Assembly: GCF_001238275.1 (NCBI RefSeq) | Contig: NZ_LGTB01000021.1 | Span: 62,001-126,000 of the forward strand | DNA from: Bradyrhizobium viridifuturi | GTDB taxonomy: Bacteria > Pseudomonadota > Alphaproteobacteria > Rhizobiales > Xanthobacteraceae | Length of the DNA: 64,000 nucleotides | Direction: 5' to 3' | Shown: in pieces, positions 18,326-27,807 of the stretch | Layout: each line of letters begins with the position of its first letter | Position numbering within the stretch: position 1 is the stretch's first letter | Made by a program: the position numbers and the translations under genes | Notes under the pieces: model-generated | Databases searched by the model: none | Seen by the model: only the letters and a program-made list of their open reading frames with translations | Told to the model about the DNA's origin: nothing

Positions 18326-18455
18326 GTGCAGGGGTTGATTTAGCTGATTGGTCCGTTGTCGGCAACGGCCTTGGCGGGGCCGGGCCAGGCTGTAAACTGC
18401 CTGCGTTAATATGACAGGTCCAAGCAAAAAGGCCGTCTTTCGAGGGAGTTTGCCT

Positions 18456-19535
18456 ATGCGTCCGCTGGAATTCGGCTGGTATCTGCCCACGCATGGCGAC
18501 ACCACGGCCTATGGGCTGATGGACGCGCAGGTTGCCGGGTCGCCGGAACTCTGCGAGCGCGTGGTTCAGGCGGCCGAGGATGCCGGCTTCGAGTATCTGC
18601 TGATCCCGGTCGGCTCGGTGTGCTGGGAGGCCTGGATCACGGGTGCCTTCATGGCGGCGCGCTCGGCGCGGATCAAGCCGCTGATCGCAGCGAGGCCCGG
18701 CTACATCAACCCGGTGCTGATGGCCAAGATGATCTCGACCTTCGACCAGATGTCGGGCGGGCGGATCTGCGTCAACCTGATCGCCGGCCAGAACGAGAGC
18801 GAGGTCGAGGCCGAAGGCGTGCGCTACGCGAAAGAGGAACGCTACGCGCTGATGGAGGAGGAGGTCTCGATCCTGAAGGCGCTGTGGACGACGCGCGGGC
18901 CGGTGACCTTCCAGGGCAAGTTTCACACCATCTCCGGCGCGCATATCCGGCCGCGTCCGTTGCAGCAGCCGTTTCCGAAATTCTATCTCGGCGGCGGCTC
19001 GCGGCAGGCCTGGGAGGTCTCGGCCAGGCATTCCGACGTCCATCTGTTCTGGGGCGACCTGCCGGAGCGGATCGCGGAGAATATCGCCGAGATCCGGCGG
19101 ATGGCGCGGGCGCATGATCGCGAGGATGCGATCGGCTTCGGCATGCGGCTGCAGGTGATCTGCCGCGAGAGCGAGGCGGACGCCTGGGAGGCGGCCGACC
19201 AGCTGGTGCGCCACGCCACCGAGCGGCAGAAGCAGGAGATGAAGACGCTCTACGTCAGGTCGGAGGCCAACCAGCGCGTGCAGCAGCTCGCGCGCGACTA
19301 TGGCGATCTCTTGATGCCGCATCTGTGGACCGGAATCACCAAGGTGCGGCCCGGCGCCGGGATTGCCGTGGTCGGCAATCCCGAGCAGTGCGCCGCGACC
19401 TTGCAGCAGTTCATCGACGCCGGCTGCCACTCTTTCTGCCTTTCCGGCTATCTGCACGACGAGGAGGCCGAGCGGTTCGGCCGCCTGATCCGCCCGATCC
19501 TTGCCGCGAATAATCGCGGACGGCTCGCGGCTTGA
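18456..19535 (+). CDS. LLM-class flavin-dependent oxidoreductase (SsuD-like)
   Basis: The protein has 359 residues. It is a bacterial-luciferase-like TIM barrel using reduced FMN and O2. It opens MRPLEFGWYLPTHGD and contains ARSARIKPLIAARPGYINPVLMAKMISTFDQMSGGRICVNLIAG, the usual LLM core, then FYLGGGSRQAWEVSARHSDVHLFWG. It ends in the SsuD-like VVGNPEQCAATLQQFIDAGCHSFCLSGYLHDEEAERFG. The closest known group is alkanesulfonate or dimethylsulfone monooxygenases, which release sulfite from organosulfur compounds. No sulfonate transporter genes are adjacent, so the substrate is open. The ATG at 18456 has GAGGGA 9 bases upstream. Confidence 0.88.
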   Translation: MRPLEFGWYLPTHGDTTAYGLMDAQVAGSPELCERVVQAAEDAGFEYLLIPVGSVCWEAWITGAFMAARSARIKPLIAARPGYINPVLMAKMISTFDQMSGGRICVNLIAGQNESEVEAEGVRYAKEERYALMEEEVSILKALWTTRGPVTFQGKFHTISGAHIRPRPLQQPFPKFYLGGGSRQAWEVSARHSDVHLFWGDLPERIAENIAEIRRMARAHDREDAIGFGMRLQVICRESEADAWEAADQLVRHATERQKQEMKTLYVRSEANQRVQQLARDYGDLLMPHLWTGITKVRPGAGIAVVGNPEQCAATLQQFIDAGCHSFCLSGYLHDEEAERFGRLIRPILAANNRGRLAA

Positions 19536-19650
19536 GCGTCGTCCGGAAGAAACGAGGCGGCTTACTGAAAATTCATGCTCGAACCGACGCGAAACGCGCC
19601 ATGATCGCGGCCGATCGCATCGCTGCCGGCGGCGCCAACGGAGTTGAACC

Positions 19651-20687
19651 ATGCATCATCGAGCCTGGCTCGCGGCCTTGGCGTTGGTCGTCGTGACGGC
19701 CGCGCACGCACCGATCGCGGCGGCAACGCAGGCGCAGATCGAGCGTGACAAGAAGCCGGTCAAGCAGGTCGCGAGCGGGCGGATCACGGTCGGCAGCGCG
19801 ACCTTTCCGGTCTACCTCTCGGCCGATTGGTCCAACCCGCTGCCTGACGTTACCCGCGCGGTGCTCGTGCTGCATGGCGTGCTGCGCAATGCCGACGATT
19901 ATTTTCGCGCGGCGCTGAGCGCACAGGCTGCGGCCGGCGACGCCGGCAAGAGCGCGCTGATGATCGCGCCGTCCTGATCGAGCCCGACGTCGAGGCGTTC
20001 AAGCTGCCGGCGGACACGCTGCGCTGGAGCCTTTATGGCTGGCAGGGCGGCGAGCCCGCGCTCGCGCCCGATCCGGCGAGCTCGTTCCAGGCGCTCGATG
20101 CGATCCTGGCGAAGCTCGCCGACCGCAAGCTGTTTCCGAACCTGAAGCAGGTCGTCGTGTTCGGCCATTCCGGCGGCGGCCAGGTGGTGCAGCGCTATGC
20201 GATCGCGGTGAAGGGCGATCAGGTGCTGCTGCGCGAGGGCGTCGGCGTACGCTATGTGGTCGCAAATCCGTCCTCCTACGCCTATTTCACCAAGGAGCGG
20301 CCGGAGCCCGCGATCGCGGCGACATGCGAAGGCTATAACAGCTGGAAGTTCGGCATGGACGATCGTCCGCCCTATCTCGCCGCGCCTTCGCCGGCTGCGC
20401 TGGAGCAGGCCTATGTCGCGCGCCGCGTGATCTATCTGCTGGGCACGCTCGACACCAACCCCGATCATCCCGCGCTCGACAAATCCTGCATGGCGGAGGC
20501 CGAAGGACCGTATCGCTACGCGCGCGGGCATTCCTACGTCACGGCGATGCAGGCACGCGACCACGGCGCGCCGAACCACAGCGTGTGGGACGTGCAAGGC
20601 GTCGGTCATCAGGGCGGCAAGATGCTCAACTCGCCCTGCGGCCTGACCGCGGTGTTCGACATTCCCGGCTGCGCGGTGGCGCGCTGA
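19651..20687 (+). pseudogene. Secreted alpha/beta hydrolase, interrupted by a frameshift
   Basis: Piece 1 (19651-19977) has a signal peptide (MHHRAWLAALALVVVTAAHA) and the fold's first strand and oxyanion loop (AVLVLHGVLRNADDYFRA), up to ALMIAP. The reading then hits TGA. In another frame, LIEPDVEAFKLPADTLRWSL continues without a gap in sense, and the remainder (to 20687) has the nucleophile elbow FGHSGGGQVVQRYA, the acid segment LGTLDTNPD and a late His in VQGVGHQGGKML. Together they give ~345 residues, a normal hydrolase length. The break is at ~19971 (GCGCCGTCCTGATC), where one base, or four, appear to be missing. Substrate unknown. Confidence 0.82.
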
Positions 20688-20761
20688 GCGTGATCCGGAA
20701 AAGTGGAAACCGGTTTTCCCTCGCGACAAACGCGGAACGCATTTGCGCGGAGATCATGCTC
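20686..20761. repeat. Intergenic palindromic repeat of the Bradyrhizobium type
   Basis: Near-inverted ends GAGCGTGATC and GATCATGCTC enclose a GGAAAAGTGGAAACCGG core. I know this as a dispersed short repeat in Bradyrhizobium and relatives. It starts at the hydrolase stop codon. Confidence 0.6.
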
Positions 20762-20921
20762 AAACAATGAGATGGATCATGGTGCGATGCAGTGGAATTG
20801 CATCATGATCGCATCACGCACACCGGAATGTGTGCGTCGGGTCAGTGGCAAGCCGCGTCGAGATCGCCTACGCTTAGGTCGCGAATGAAGCATCACGACC
20901 AAAAGCTCGATGGAGATCATC

Positions 20922-21179
20922 ATGAGAGCATGTTTGTTCGCGGTTCTGACGACAGGTGCGTTCCTGGGCCTGACTCCGGCCAACGCCGCGGAGGGATGCG
21001 GCGACGGCTGCCACAGGACCTCGGGAGGCGCCTGCGTGATCGACGGCTGGGGCACCAGTGCGCGGGTCAGGAACGAATGTCCCGCCACCACGCGCCCACG
21101 TCCGCCGTGCGGCGGCCATGGATTTGTCTGGCGGCGCGACTACCAGGCTTGCTCCCAGACGACCAAGGATTGGCTCTAG
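20922..21179 (+). CDS. Small secreted Cys-rich hypothetical protein
   Basis: The protein has 85 residues. The signal peptide MRACLFAVLTTGAFLGLTPANA is cleaved after ANA. The mature ~63 residues hold six Cys (EGCGDGCHRTSGGACV, NECPA, PPCGGHG, QACSQ), likely disulfide-bonded in the periplasm. It resembles the many short GCG-type exported proteins of Bradyrhizobium, none with a known role. The ATG at 20922 is preferred over the one at 20910 because GGAG at 20912-20915 lies between them. Confidence 0.65.
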   Translation: MRACLFAVLTTGAFLGLTPANAAEGCGDGCHRTSGGACVIDGWGTSARVRNECPATTRPRPPCGGHGFVWRRDYQACSQTTKDWL

Positions 21180-21261
21180 CTTTCCGCGCGCCGACTGGTC
21201 CGCCTTACGCCAGCACGTTTTGCTCATCAACGCGATCGACCCACGGCAGGCCGTCGCCGGG

Positions 21262-22260
21262 CTACGCCCTCAATGCGTGCCGCAGGGTTGCTGATGGCGG
21301 CTCGCCGAATGCGCGTCGATAGTATCCGGAGAAGTGGCCGAGATTGCCGAATCCGCATGTGAAGGCGACGTCGGTTACCGAGGTCGCGTTGCGCGTGTCT
21401 TGCAGCATCCGTCGGGCGTGGTTCAGTCGAACTCGCTTCACGAAATCCATTGGCGAATAGCCGCGGCTCTTCCTGAATGAATGGAATAACGTACGTGCGC
21501 TCACGCCGGTTACCGCCGCGAGTGCCTCGATCGTCAGAGGCTGCTGCCAATTTGCCTCGATATAGGCCTCGGCGCGATGGACTTGCCAGGAAGCCGCAGA
21601 CGGGAGGCTGCGACGCAGCAGAACGCTGTAATTGTTATCGTTCGCCCTCAGGAACGACACGATCATTGCCTGCTCGAATTCAGCCGATGCCAGTGGATGA
21701 AGGGGGTAATTGCCGCGGTCGAGCTGGTCGACAAGAAACGTGAATAGTCTTCGGAGATTCTCAGTGTCAGGACGCTGGAAATCCGCAGCCGGTGCAAACA
21801 CCGGAGGAGCCTTCAAGGGGGCTCCGGTCAACGCTTCCAGCTTCGCGCACAGCGCCCGGGGGTTCACGCTGAGGAGGAAGTGTTCAAATTCTGCACCATA
21901 GTCGAGATGGGCGCGCTCGAAGGGGGAGCCGATCAGGCCCCGATCGGCATCAATATCGACGCTGCCGCGGCCGATCACCCCTCGCGCGCTGCCCTTGAAC
22001 GCGAACAGCAGGGCGTAGACTTCGAGCGAAGGGATTTCGATCCGCAATCGTGCGCGATTCCTGGCATAGGCCAGCGCGATGCTGCCGAGCTGGCAGCGAT
22101 TGGCGACGGCGTCGAGGGTCCTGTCGCGGTCGTTGATATCGAACTTCGCGCCGGGGTAGTGCCGCCAAACGGCCGCTTCCAGTGCGCCGACGTGGCTGGT
22201 TCGCACGTGCTGAAACGATTGCAGCGGAGTGCGGTCACAGTCTGTTGCAGGACCTGCCAT
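21262..22260 (-). CDS. AraC-family transcriptional regulator
   Basis: The protein has 332 residues. The N-terminal ~190 residues resemble the AraC-binding-like domain 2 found in regulators of aromatic or amine catabolism (RIEIPSLEVYALLFAFKGSA, DRGLIGSPFERAHLDYGAEFEH). The C-terminal ~105 residues are a double HTH (EANWQQPLTIEALAAVTGVSARTLFHSFRKSRGYSPMDFVKRVRLNHARRML; TSVTDVAFTCGFGNLGHFSGYYRRAFGEPPS). No partner gene is obvious: it faces a small secreted protein on one side and is divergent from the cyclase gene on the other. Confidence 0.9.
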   Translation of the reverse strand: MAGPATDCDRTPLQSFQHVRTSHVGALEAAVWRHYPGAKFDINDRDRTLDAVANRCQLGSIALAYARNRARLRIEIPSLEVYALLFAFKGSARGVIGRGSVDIDADRGLIGSPFERAHLDYGAEFEHFLLSVNPRALCAKLEALTGAPLKAPPVFAPAADFQRPDTENLRRLFTFLVDQLDRGNYPLHPLASAEFEQAMIVSFLRANDNNYSVLLRRSLPSAASWQVHRAEAYIEANWQQPLTIEALAAVTGVSARTLFHSFRKSRGYSPMDFVKRVRLNHARRMLQDTRNATSVTDVAFTCGFGNLGHFSGYYRRAFGEPPSATLRHALRA

Positions 22261-22560
22261 GGACCCCCTCGGCTCCAGGAAAGTTCAACGCCGCTGCAAT
22301 TGCGCAATTTGAGCAACGGTTTCTCAGACTAGAGTGGGCGGGGTTGGCCGTACATTCCGGAACAATACTGAATTCGGGCTGCTGCGAAGACACCCACGCG
22401 GCGGCGCGTGTCGGCTGCTGCGATCCGAACCGTCCGTGAGATGGGTGGGCGCCGATTGCGCAAACTGAGTAGCGAAACGCGGCCGCTGCCCGATTAGATG
22501 GTTGGTATATCCGTCAGATAGTTGGATTTCCCCGTACCCAAGGGGCATGGAGTCCCGGCA
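22261..22560. promoter_or_regulatory. Divergent promoter region between AraC regulator and cyclase
   Basis: 300 bases without a gene. AATTGCGCAATT, a 12-bp perfect palindrome at 22299-22310, lies ~40 bases before the AraC-family start and could be an operator. Nothing else is recognisable. Confidence 0.35.
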
Positions 22561-24264
22561 ATGACAATCCGCAAGAAGTTCTTTTTGCTTGCCGGCATTC
22601 TGCTCGGACTGTTCGGTGCCGTCGTCGGAGTGCTCGCTTTTGTCCAGAAGCTCGATCGGGACCAACTCGCCAACATCAACGAATACGAGTTGCCCCTGAT
22701 GCAGTTGGTCGCGGATTTTGACGTCAATACCGACAGATATGAGCTTGAGATCCTGCGCGAGGTGCGATCGGATCACGATGCGGCAAGCCGTCGGGCTGCG
22801 GCCGGCGCCGCAAAGGCGCTGGCCGACGAGTTGCGCAACACGGTGGCGGCAGGGCGTACGATTCTGCAAAGAGCGATCCGCGACCCCGGCTACGAAACCG
22901 AGGACCGCGTCGAACTCGCGCGGATCACCGGTGTATTGCAGTATCTAAGCCGCAATCTCGAGGAGTTCATTGCAGTCGGCGAGTCGACGCTTGCGGCGCT
23001 CGCCGATGGCCGTCGCGACGATGCGCGTCAGGCATCGTTCGGATTTGGCAAGTTCGCGCAGGCGTTCGGTTCGGACCTCTCTCAAATCCGTCACGAGCTT
23101 GCCGATCTGACCAGCCGATCGACCCGTTCCGTTCTCGCCCGGCAGAAGCTGGACACCTATCTGAGCTTCGGCCTGTTCATTGCCGCCTGTGGCATCGGCC
23201 TCGGCGTCAGCGCGATCGGGTCGACCCGCGTGGTGTCGGGGTTGCGCCAGCTGGTTGCCAGCACCAAGGCCATTGAATCCGGCAAGGATATCGTGCCGGT
23301 CTCGATCCGCAGCCGCGACGAGGTCGGCGAGCTTGCGCTTGCATTCAACCGGATGTTGGAGGAACTGCGTGAGCGGGATCGCCTGAAGGACACGTTCGGC
23401 AAGTTTGTCGATCCGAGGCTGGTGAGCCGCCTGATTGCCAGCGGCGCCGATCAGGCCGAGCGGCGCAGCCTGACCGTCTTTTTCTCCGACATCAAGCAGT
23501 TCACCGGCATCAGCGAGCAACTGACGGCGAGCGCAGTGGTCCATCTGTTGAACAACTATTTCGGCGCCGTCGCCGACGTCATTCACCGCCATCGTGGCAT
23601 CATCGACAAGTATATCGGTGACGCCGTCATGGCATTCTGGGTGCCGCCGTTTTCGGCCGGCGACGATCACGCTAGCGATGCCTGCCGTGCCGCGCTGGCG
23701 CAGCAGCAGGCGATCGCAGCGCTGCGCGCACATCTGCCCGAGATCACCGGCATCAGGCGCAATACACCCGACGTCGTGATCCGGATGGGCATCGCCACGG
23801 GGGAAGCGATTGTCGGAACCATCGGCTCGGAAGCGGCGCGCTCTTATACTGTGATTGGCGATACCGTGAATCTCGCCTCGCGTCTGGAGAGCATCAACAA
23901 AGTCTATGGGACGTTGATTCTGATCACCGAGGAAACCCACCGCCTGGCACAAGGCGCAGTCGAGGCGCGCGAGGTCGACCAGATCATCGTGGCAGGCAAG
24001 ACAGAGCCGGTCCGGATCTACGAGCTGATGGCGTTTGCCGGAGAGCTCGATGCCTCGCAGAATGAGCTTCGAACGGCCTTCGCCGACGGGCTCGAAGCCT
24101 ATCGCAGGCAGGATTGGGACGACGCCCAAGCCCGGTTCGAGGAGTGTCAGCGTTGCGCACCGAACGACGGGCCGACGAAGCTGTTCCTCGAACGCATCAG
24201 CCTCATGCGCAAGACGCCGCCGCAGCCGGATTGGAACGGCGTCTGGCAGCATCTCGAAAAATAG
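22561..24264 (+). CDS. Membrane class III adenylate/guanylate cyclase with HAMP domain
   Basis: The protein has 567 residues. TM1 is LAGILLGLFGAVVGVLAFV (~8-27). A helical sensor region (~30-200) is followed by TM2 (YLSFGLFIAACGIGLGVSAI) and a HAMP domain ending SRDEVGELALAFNRMLEELRER (~260-285). The class III catalytic domain (~305-500) has metal Asp in FFSDIKQFTGIS and YIGDAVMAFW, and the transition-state motif IGDTVNLASRLESI. It should make cAMP (or cGMP) in response to a periplasmic signal. The C-terminal ~70 residues resemble a short TPR-like tail. It precedes the sulfatase gene by ~115 bases on the same strand. The ATG at 22561 is chosen over a 13-codon extension. Confidence 0.93.
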   Translation: MTIRKKFFLLAGILLGLFGAVVGVLAFVQKLDRDQLANINEYELPLMQLVADFDVNTDRYELEILREVRSDHDAASRRAAAGAAKALADELRNTVAAGRTILQRAIRDPGYETEDRVELARITGVLQYLSRNLEEFIAVGESTLAALADGRRDDARQASFGFGKFAQAFGSDLSQIRHELADLTSRSTRSVLARQKLDTYLSFGLFIAACGIGLGVSAIGSTRVVSGLRQLVASTKAIESGKDIVPVSIRSRDEVGELALAFNRMLEELRERDRLKDTFGKFVDPRLVSRLIASGADQAERRSLTVFFSDIKQFTGISEQLTASAVVHLLNNYFGAVADVIHRHRGIIDKYIGDAVMAFWVPPFSAGDDHASDACRAALAQQQAIAALRAHLPEITGIRRNTPDVVIRMGIATGEAIVGTIGSEAARSYTVIGDTVNLASRLESINKVYGTLILITEETHRLAQGAVEAREVDQIIVAGKTEPVRIYELMAFAGELDASQNELRTAFADGLEAYRRQDWDDAQARFEECQRCAPNDGPTKLFLERISLMRKTPPQPDWNGVWQHLEK

Positions 24265-24380
24265 CCAGCCGGCGTGTCAGCTGCCGCCGGTAGGCTTGCG
24301 CTATTTGAGTAGCCGGCCCATCGGCTGTTTGGTTCCATGCAGAGGAGGCGGCGCGTCACGCCTTGTTCGGAGCTGCTGAA

Positions 24381-26174
24381 ATGCATAGGGGCAACAAGGG
24401 CGAAGGAGGCGGGTCGCGGCGGGCGTTTCTTGCGCTGACGACCGCGGCGGCCGCCAGTATCGGCGCGCCGACATTCGGCCTTGGTGGACGGCATGCCGCG
24501 GCGCAGCAACGACCGGCCGCCGATCTGCCCCGCAAGCCGCCTGGCAGTCGAAAGCCCAACATCCTCTTCATCTTCACGGACCAGGAACGCTATCAGGCCA
24601 GCTGGCCGAAGGGCCTGTCGCTGCCCGCCCATGAACGCCTGCAGAAGACGGGCGTGACATTGCACAATCATTATTGTCCAGCGGTGATGTGCACGTCCTC
24701 GCGCGCCGTTCTTCTGACCGGCCTGCAAACAGCCGACAACCGGATGTTCGAGAACTGCGACGTCCCGTGGGTGAGGAGCCTGTCCACTAAGGTCCCGACC
24801 ATTGGTCACATGCTGCGCAAGGCCGGATACTACACGGCCTACAAGGGCAAGTGGCACCTCAATCGCAAGTTCGACAGCGAGGATCCGGACCGGCTGTTCA
24901 CCAAGGAAATGGATGCGTACGGCTTCTCGGATTATTTCTCCCCGGGCGACATCATCGGTCATACGCTCGGCGGTTATCAATTCGACCCGCTGATCGCCAG
25001 CAGCGCGATCACCTGGCTGCGGCGCAACGGGCGTCCGCTCAGCGACGACGGGAAACCGTGGGCCCTGTTCGTCAGCCTAGTCAACCCGCACGACGTGATG
25101 TACTTCAACACCGATCGCCCCGGGCAGAAAGTGCAGGACACCGGAAGCCTGATCAAGCATGCAGCGCGTGCGCCCGAGCACCAGCTGTTCAAAGCCAGCT
25201 GGGACGTTTCCCTTCCGAAGAATATCACCGAGGCGTTCGACAGTCCGGCGCGCCCGCCAGCTCATGGTGAGTTCCTGAAAGTTTGGGATTACGTGCTTGG
25301 GCACATCCCGCCCGAGGAGGAGCGCTGGCGGCGCTTCAACGACTACTACATCAACTGCATCCGTTCCGTGGATTCGCAGGTCGACCGAATCCTGCAGGAG
25401 ATCGATGCGCTCGGCCTGACCGACAACACCGTGATCTGCTTCACGTCGGATCACGGCGAAATGGCGGGAGCGCACGGATTGCACGGCAAGGGCCCGTTTG
25501 CCTACGAGGAAACGACGCATCTGCCGTTCTACGTGGTTCACCCCGATGTCCGCGGCGGGCAGGACTGCCGGGCCCTGAGCGGACACATCGACGTTGTGCC
25601 GACGCTGCTCTCGATCGCGGGAGTTCCGCCAGAGAAATCCGGCGAAATCGCCGGCCGCGCGCTGCCCGGCAAGGACATGACCAAGCTGCTGACAAATCCC
25701 GGCGCCGCCGACGTTCACGCCATCCGCGAGGCGATCCTCTTCACCTATAGCGGGCTCGGCGCCAACGACAGCACCCTCTGGCAGGTCGTCGGAGAGGCGC
25801 GAGCAGCGGGCAAGAATCCGGTCGTCGCGATCCTCAAGAAGGGCTTCAAGCCCGACATGAAGAAGCGCGGCAGCCTGCGCACGACATTCGACGGACGTTA
25901 CAAGTTCACACGCTATTTTGCTCCGGGAGAGCGCAATCGTCCGGTCAACCTCGCCGATCTGTACAAGCACAACGACGTCGAGCTGTTCGATCTCAAGGAA
26001 GATCCCGCCGAGATGAAGAACCTGGCGGCCGACAGGGCAGGCAAGGACGAACTGATCACCACCATGAGCGACAAGCTGGAGCGCATGATCAAGGCGGAGA
26101 TTGGGGTCGATGACGGTCGCGAAATGCCGAATCTTCCTCGCATCGAGTGGACCATCGATCGAGTCGATCTCTAG
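24381..26174 (+). CDS. Tat-exported sulfatase-like hydrolase
   Basis: The protein has 597 residues. The twin-arginine signal GSRRAFLALTTAAAAS (~11-26) indicates folded export. It has the alkaline-phosphatase/sulfatase fold: NILFIFTDQERYQ (metal Asp ~67), YCPAVMCTSSRAVLLTG with the nucleophile position at Cys104, GYYTAYKGKWHLN, CFTSDHGEMAGAHGL (metal Asp/His ~360) and GKGPFAYEETTHLPF. The nucleophile motif is C-T-S-S-R; the canonical CxPxR needed by the formylglycine-generating enzyme has Pro where Ser stands here. The substrate could be a sulfate or phosphate ester. The following outer-membrane channel gene starts 28 bases later, so they likely form an operon for uptake of a large ester. ATG chosen with GGAG at 24369. 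Confidence 0.88.
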   Translation: MHRGNKGEGGGSRRAFLALTTAAAASIGAPTFGLGGRHAAAQQRPAADLPRKPPGSRKPNILFIFTDQERYQASWPKGLSLPAHERLQKTGVTLHNHYCPAVMCTSSRAVLLTGLQTADNRMFENCDVPWVRSLSTKVPTIGHMLRKAGYYTAYKGKWHLNRKFDSEDPDRLFTKEMDAYGFSDYFSPGDIIGHTLGGYQFDPLIASSAITWLRRNGRPLSDDGKPWALFVSLVNPHDVMYFNTDRPGQKVQDTGSLIKHAARAPEHQLFKASWDVSLPKNITEAFDSPARPPAHGEFLKVWDYVLGHIPPEEERWRRFNDYYINCIRSVDSQVDRILQEIDALGLTDNTVICFTSDHGEMAGAHGLHGKGPFAYEETTHLPFYVVHPDVRGGQDCRALSGHIDVVPTLLSIAGVPPEKSGEIAGRALPGKDMTKLLTNPGAADVHAIREAILFTYSGLGANDSTLWQVVGEARAAGKNPVVAILKKGFKPDMKKRGSLRTTFDGRYKFTRYFAPGERNRPVNLADLYKHNDVELFDLKEDPAEMKNLAADRAGKDELITTMSDKLERMIKAEIGVDDGREMPNLPRIEWTIDRVDL

Positions 26175-26202
26175 GCGAATCAATCACCTTACGGGGGCGC
26201 AG

Positions 26203-27258
26203 ATGGCAGGTAGCGGAAGCCGACTGGCAGCGAACTTCAGACGCGGCGGATGGTGGCTGATAGCCGGGGCCGTCGTGCTTGCCGGAACACCCGCCTGGTC
26301 CGACGAAGCCGGTGTCAGCGCCTGGCTTCCCGGCACATTCGGATCGATGTCGGCGGTGCCGACCGCGCCAGGATGGTCGGCCGCTGCGGTCTACTATCAC
26401 ACGTCGGTCAATGCAGGCGCCAATGTGGCCGCCGCGCGCGAGGTCGAGATCGGGAGATTCACCCCGACCGCCACCGCCAGCCTGTCGGCCAGCCTGAACG
26501 CCAACGCCGATCTCTTCTTCCTGGCGCCGACCTACACCTTTGCAACGCCGGTGCTGGGCGGCCAGGCCTCGGTCGGCTTCACAAGCGTTTTCGGCCGCGC
26601 CAATGCCGGCCTGAACGGGACGCTGACGGCATCGATACCACCGTTCACCTTGATCCGCTCCGACTCGATCAACGACGCCGTGACCGGTGTGGGCGACCTG
26701 TATCCGATGGCGACGCTGAAATGGAATCAGGGAGTCAACAACTGGATGGTGTATGCGAGCGGCGACGCGCCGGTCGGCGCATACGAGCGCACGCGCATCA
26801 TCAATCTCGGTATCGGCCACGGATCGATCGATGGCGGCGGCGGCTACACTTATTTCAATCCAAAGACGGGCACGGAATTTTCCGCGATCGCCGGCTTCAC
26901 CTACAACTTCAAGAACACCGTCACCGACTATCAGAATGGTATCGATTTTCACCTCGACTGGGCGACCTCGCAGTTCGTGACCAAGCAGCTGTTCGTCGGC
27001 GCGGTCGGCTACGCCTACGAGCAGGTCACCGGTGACAGCGGATCTGGCGCCAGGCTCGGGCCGTTCAGATCCCGCGTCGAATCGATCGGCCCGCAGATCG
27101 GCTACGTGTTTCCACTCGGAACGATGCAGGGCGTTCTCAACGCCAAAGGCTATTGGGAGTTCGACGCCGAAAATCGGCCCAAGGGGTGGAATACCTGGCT
27201 GACATTTGCGATCTCCAATCCGCCGCCCCCGCCGCCTGGAAAGCCGATCGCCAAATAG
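26203..27258 (+). CDS. Outer-membrane channel, SphA/MetA (phenol-degradation) family
   Basis: The protein has 351 residues. A signal peptide (WWLIAGAVVLAGTPAWS) follows a short basic start. The mature part is a Gly/aromatic beta-barrel pattern with alternating hydrophobic strands (GVSAWLPGTFGSMSAVPTAPGW, DLFFLAPTYTFATPVLGG, WMVYASGDAPVGAYE, EFSAIAGFTYNFKNTVTDYQ, LFVGAVGYAYEQVTGD) and ends in a strand-like WLTFAISN plus a Pro-rich tail. This matches the MetA/SphA family of passive channels for hydrophobic substrates such as phenols or sphingoid bases. It is 28 bases after the sulfatase and probably feeds it or exports its product. ATG 26203 begins a normal signal peptide; the frame extends further upstream. 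Confidence 0.8.
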   Translation: MAGSGSRLAANFRRGGWWLIAGAVVLAGTPAWSDEAGVSAWLPGTFGSMSAVPTAPGWSAAAVYYHTSVNAGANVAAAREVEIGRFTPTATASLSASLNANADLFFLAPTYTFATPVLGGQASVGFTSVFGRANAGLNGTLTASIPPFTLIRSDSINDAVTGVGDLYPMATLKWNQGVNNWMVYASGDAPVGAYERTRIINLGIGHGSIDGGGGYTYFNPKTGTEFSAIAGFTYNFKNTVTDYQNGIDFHLDWATSQFVTKQLFVGAVGYAYEQVTGDSGSGARLGPFRSRVESIGPQIGYVFPLGTMQGVLNAKGYWEFDAENRPKGWNTWLTFAISNPPPPPPGKPIAK

Positions 27259-27303
27259 GTGGTCTTGCAGGCCTCTGCAAACGATGGCGAATGCGCGCCG
27301 GCG

Positions 27304-27708
27304 TCACGCCGGCACGATCACCTTGCCGATCGGCCACAGCGCGATGCCGGCGAGCTTGAGATGCGCCCAGGCAAAGGGGATGCCGATGATGGTCACCGCC
27401 AGCAGGATGGCCGTGATCACGTGGCCGATCGCGAGCCACCAGCCCGCCAGGATGAGCCAGATCAGATTGCCGATCACGCCGAGCGGCCCGGTCCCGATGT
27501 CGGACATGCCGGTGACCTCATCGCGGCGCACCGCACGCGAGCCGAACGGCAGCAGCGTATAGACCGCGATGTTGAAGGCGGCGCGCGCCCAGGGCAGTCC
27601 GATGATGGTGACCGCCATGATGACGGCGGCGACCAGCCAGCCGAACGCCATCCACGCGCCGCCGATCAGGATCCAGAGGATGTTCAGGAGGATAGACACA
27701 GGCTGCAT
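27304..27708 (-). CDS. YccF-family inner-membrane protein
   Basis: The protein has 134 residues. Four hydrophobic segments form two repeated halves with the YccF pattern: ILWILIGGAWMAFGWLVAAVIM with IIGLPWARAAFNIA and LLPFGS, then LIWLILAGWWLAIGHVITAILL with IIGIPFAWAHLKLA and LWPIGK. The family is a conserved inner-membrane protein of unknown role. The ATG at 27708 has AAGG six bases upstream; an in-frame GTG at 27717 is an alternative. It converges with the outer-membrane channel gene and diverges from the CMD gene. Confidence 0.88.
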   Translation of the reverse strand: MQPVSILLNILWILIGGAWMAFGWLVAAVIMAVTIIGLPWARAAFNIAVYTLLPFGSRAVRRDEVTGMSDIGTGPLGVIGNLIWLILAGWWLAIGHVITAILLAVTIIGIPFAWAHLKLAGIALWPIGKVIVPA

Positions 27709-27807
27709 GGCTGACACCTTCGCGTAACACCGGCCTCAATATAGGCCGGCGCGCGGCGCCGCGGTAGGGTGGGGCCGGGCGCGTTGCGCCCCAAAGGGAG
27801 AACGACA

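Noticed and set aside
17932-18414. 160-codon frame spanning the tRNA-Arg
   Set aside because: It runs through the tRNA gene (…[19 protein letters not shown] is the tRNA read as protein).
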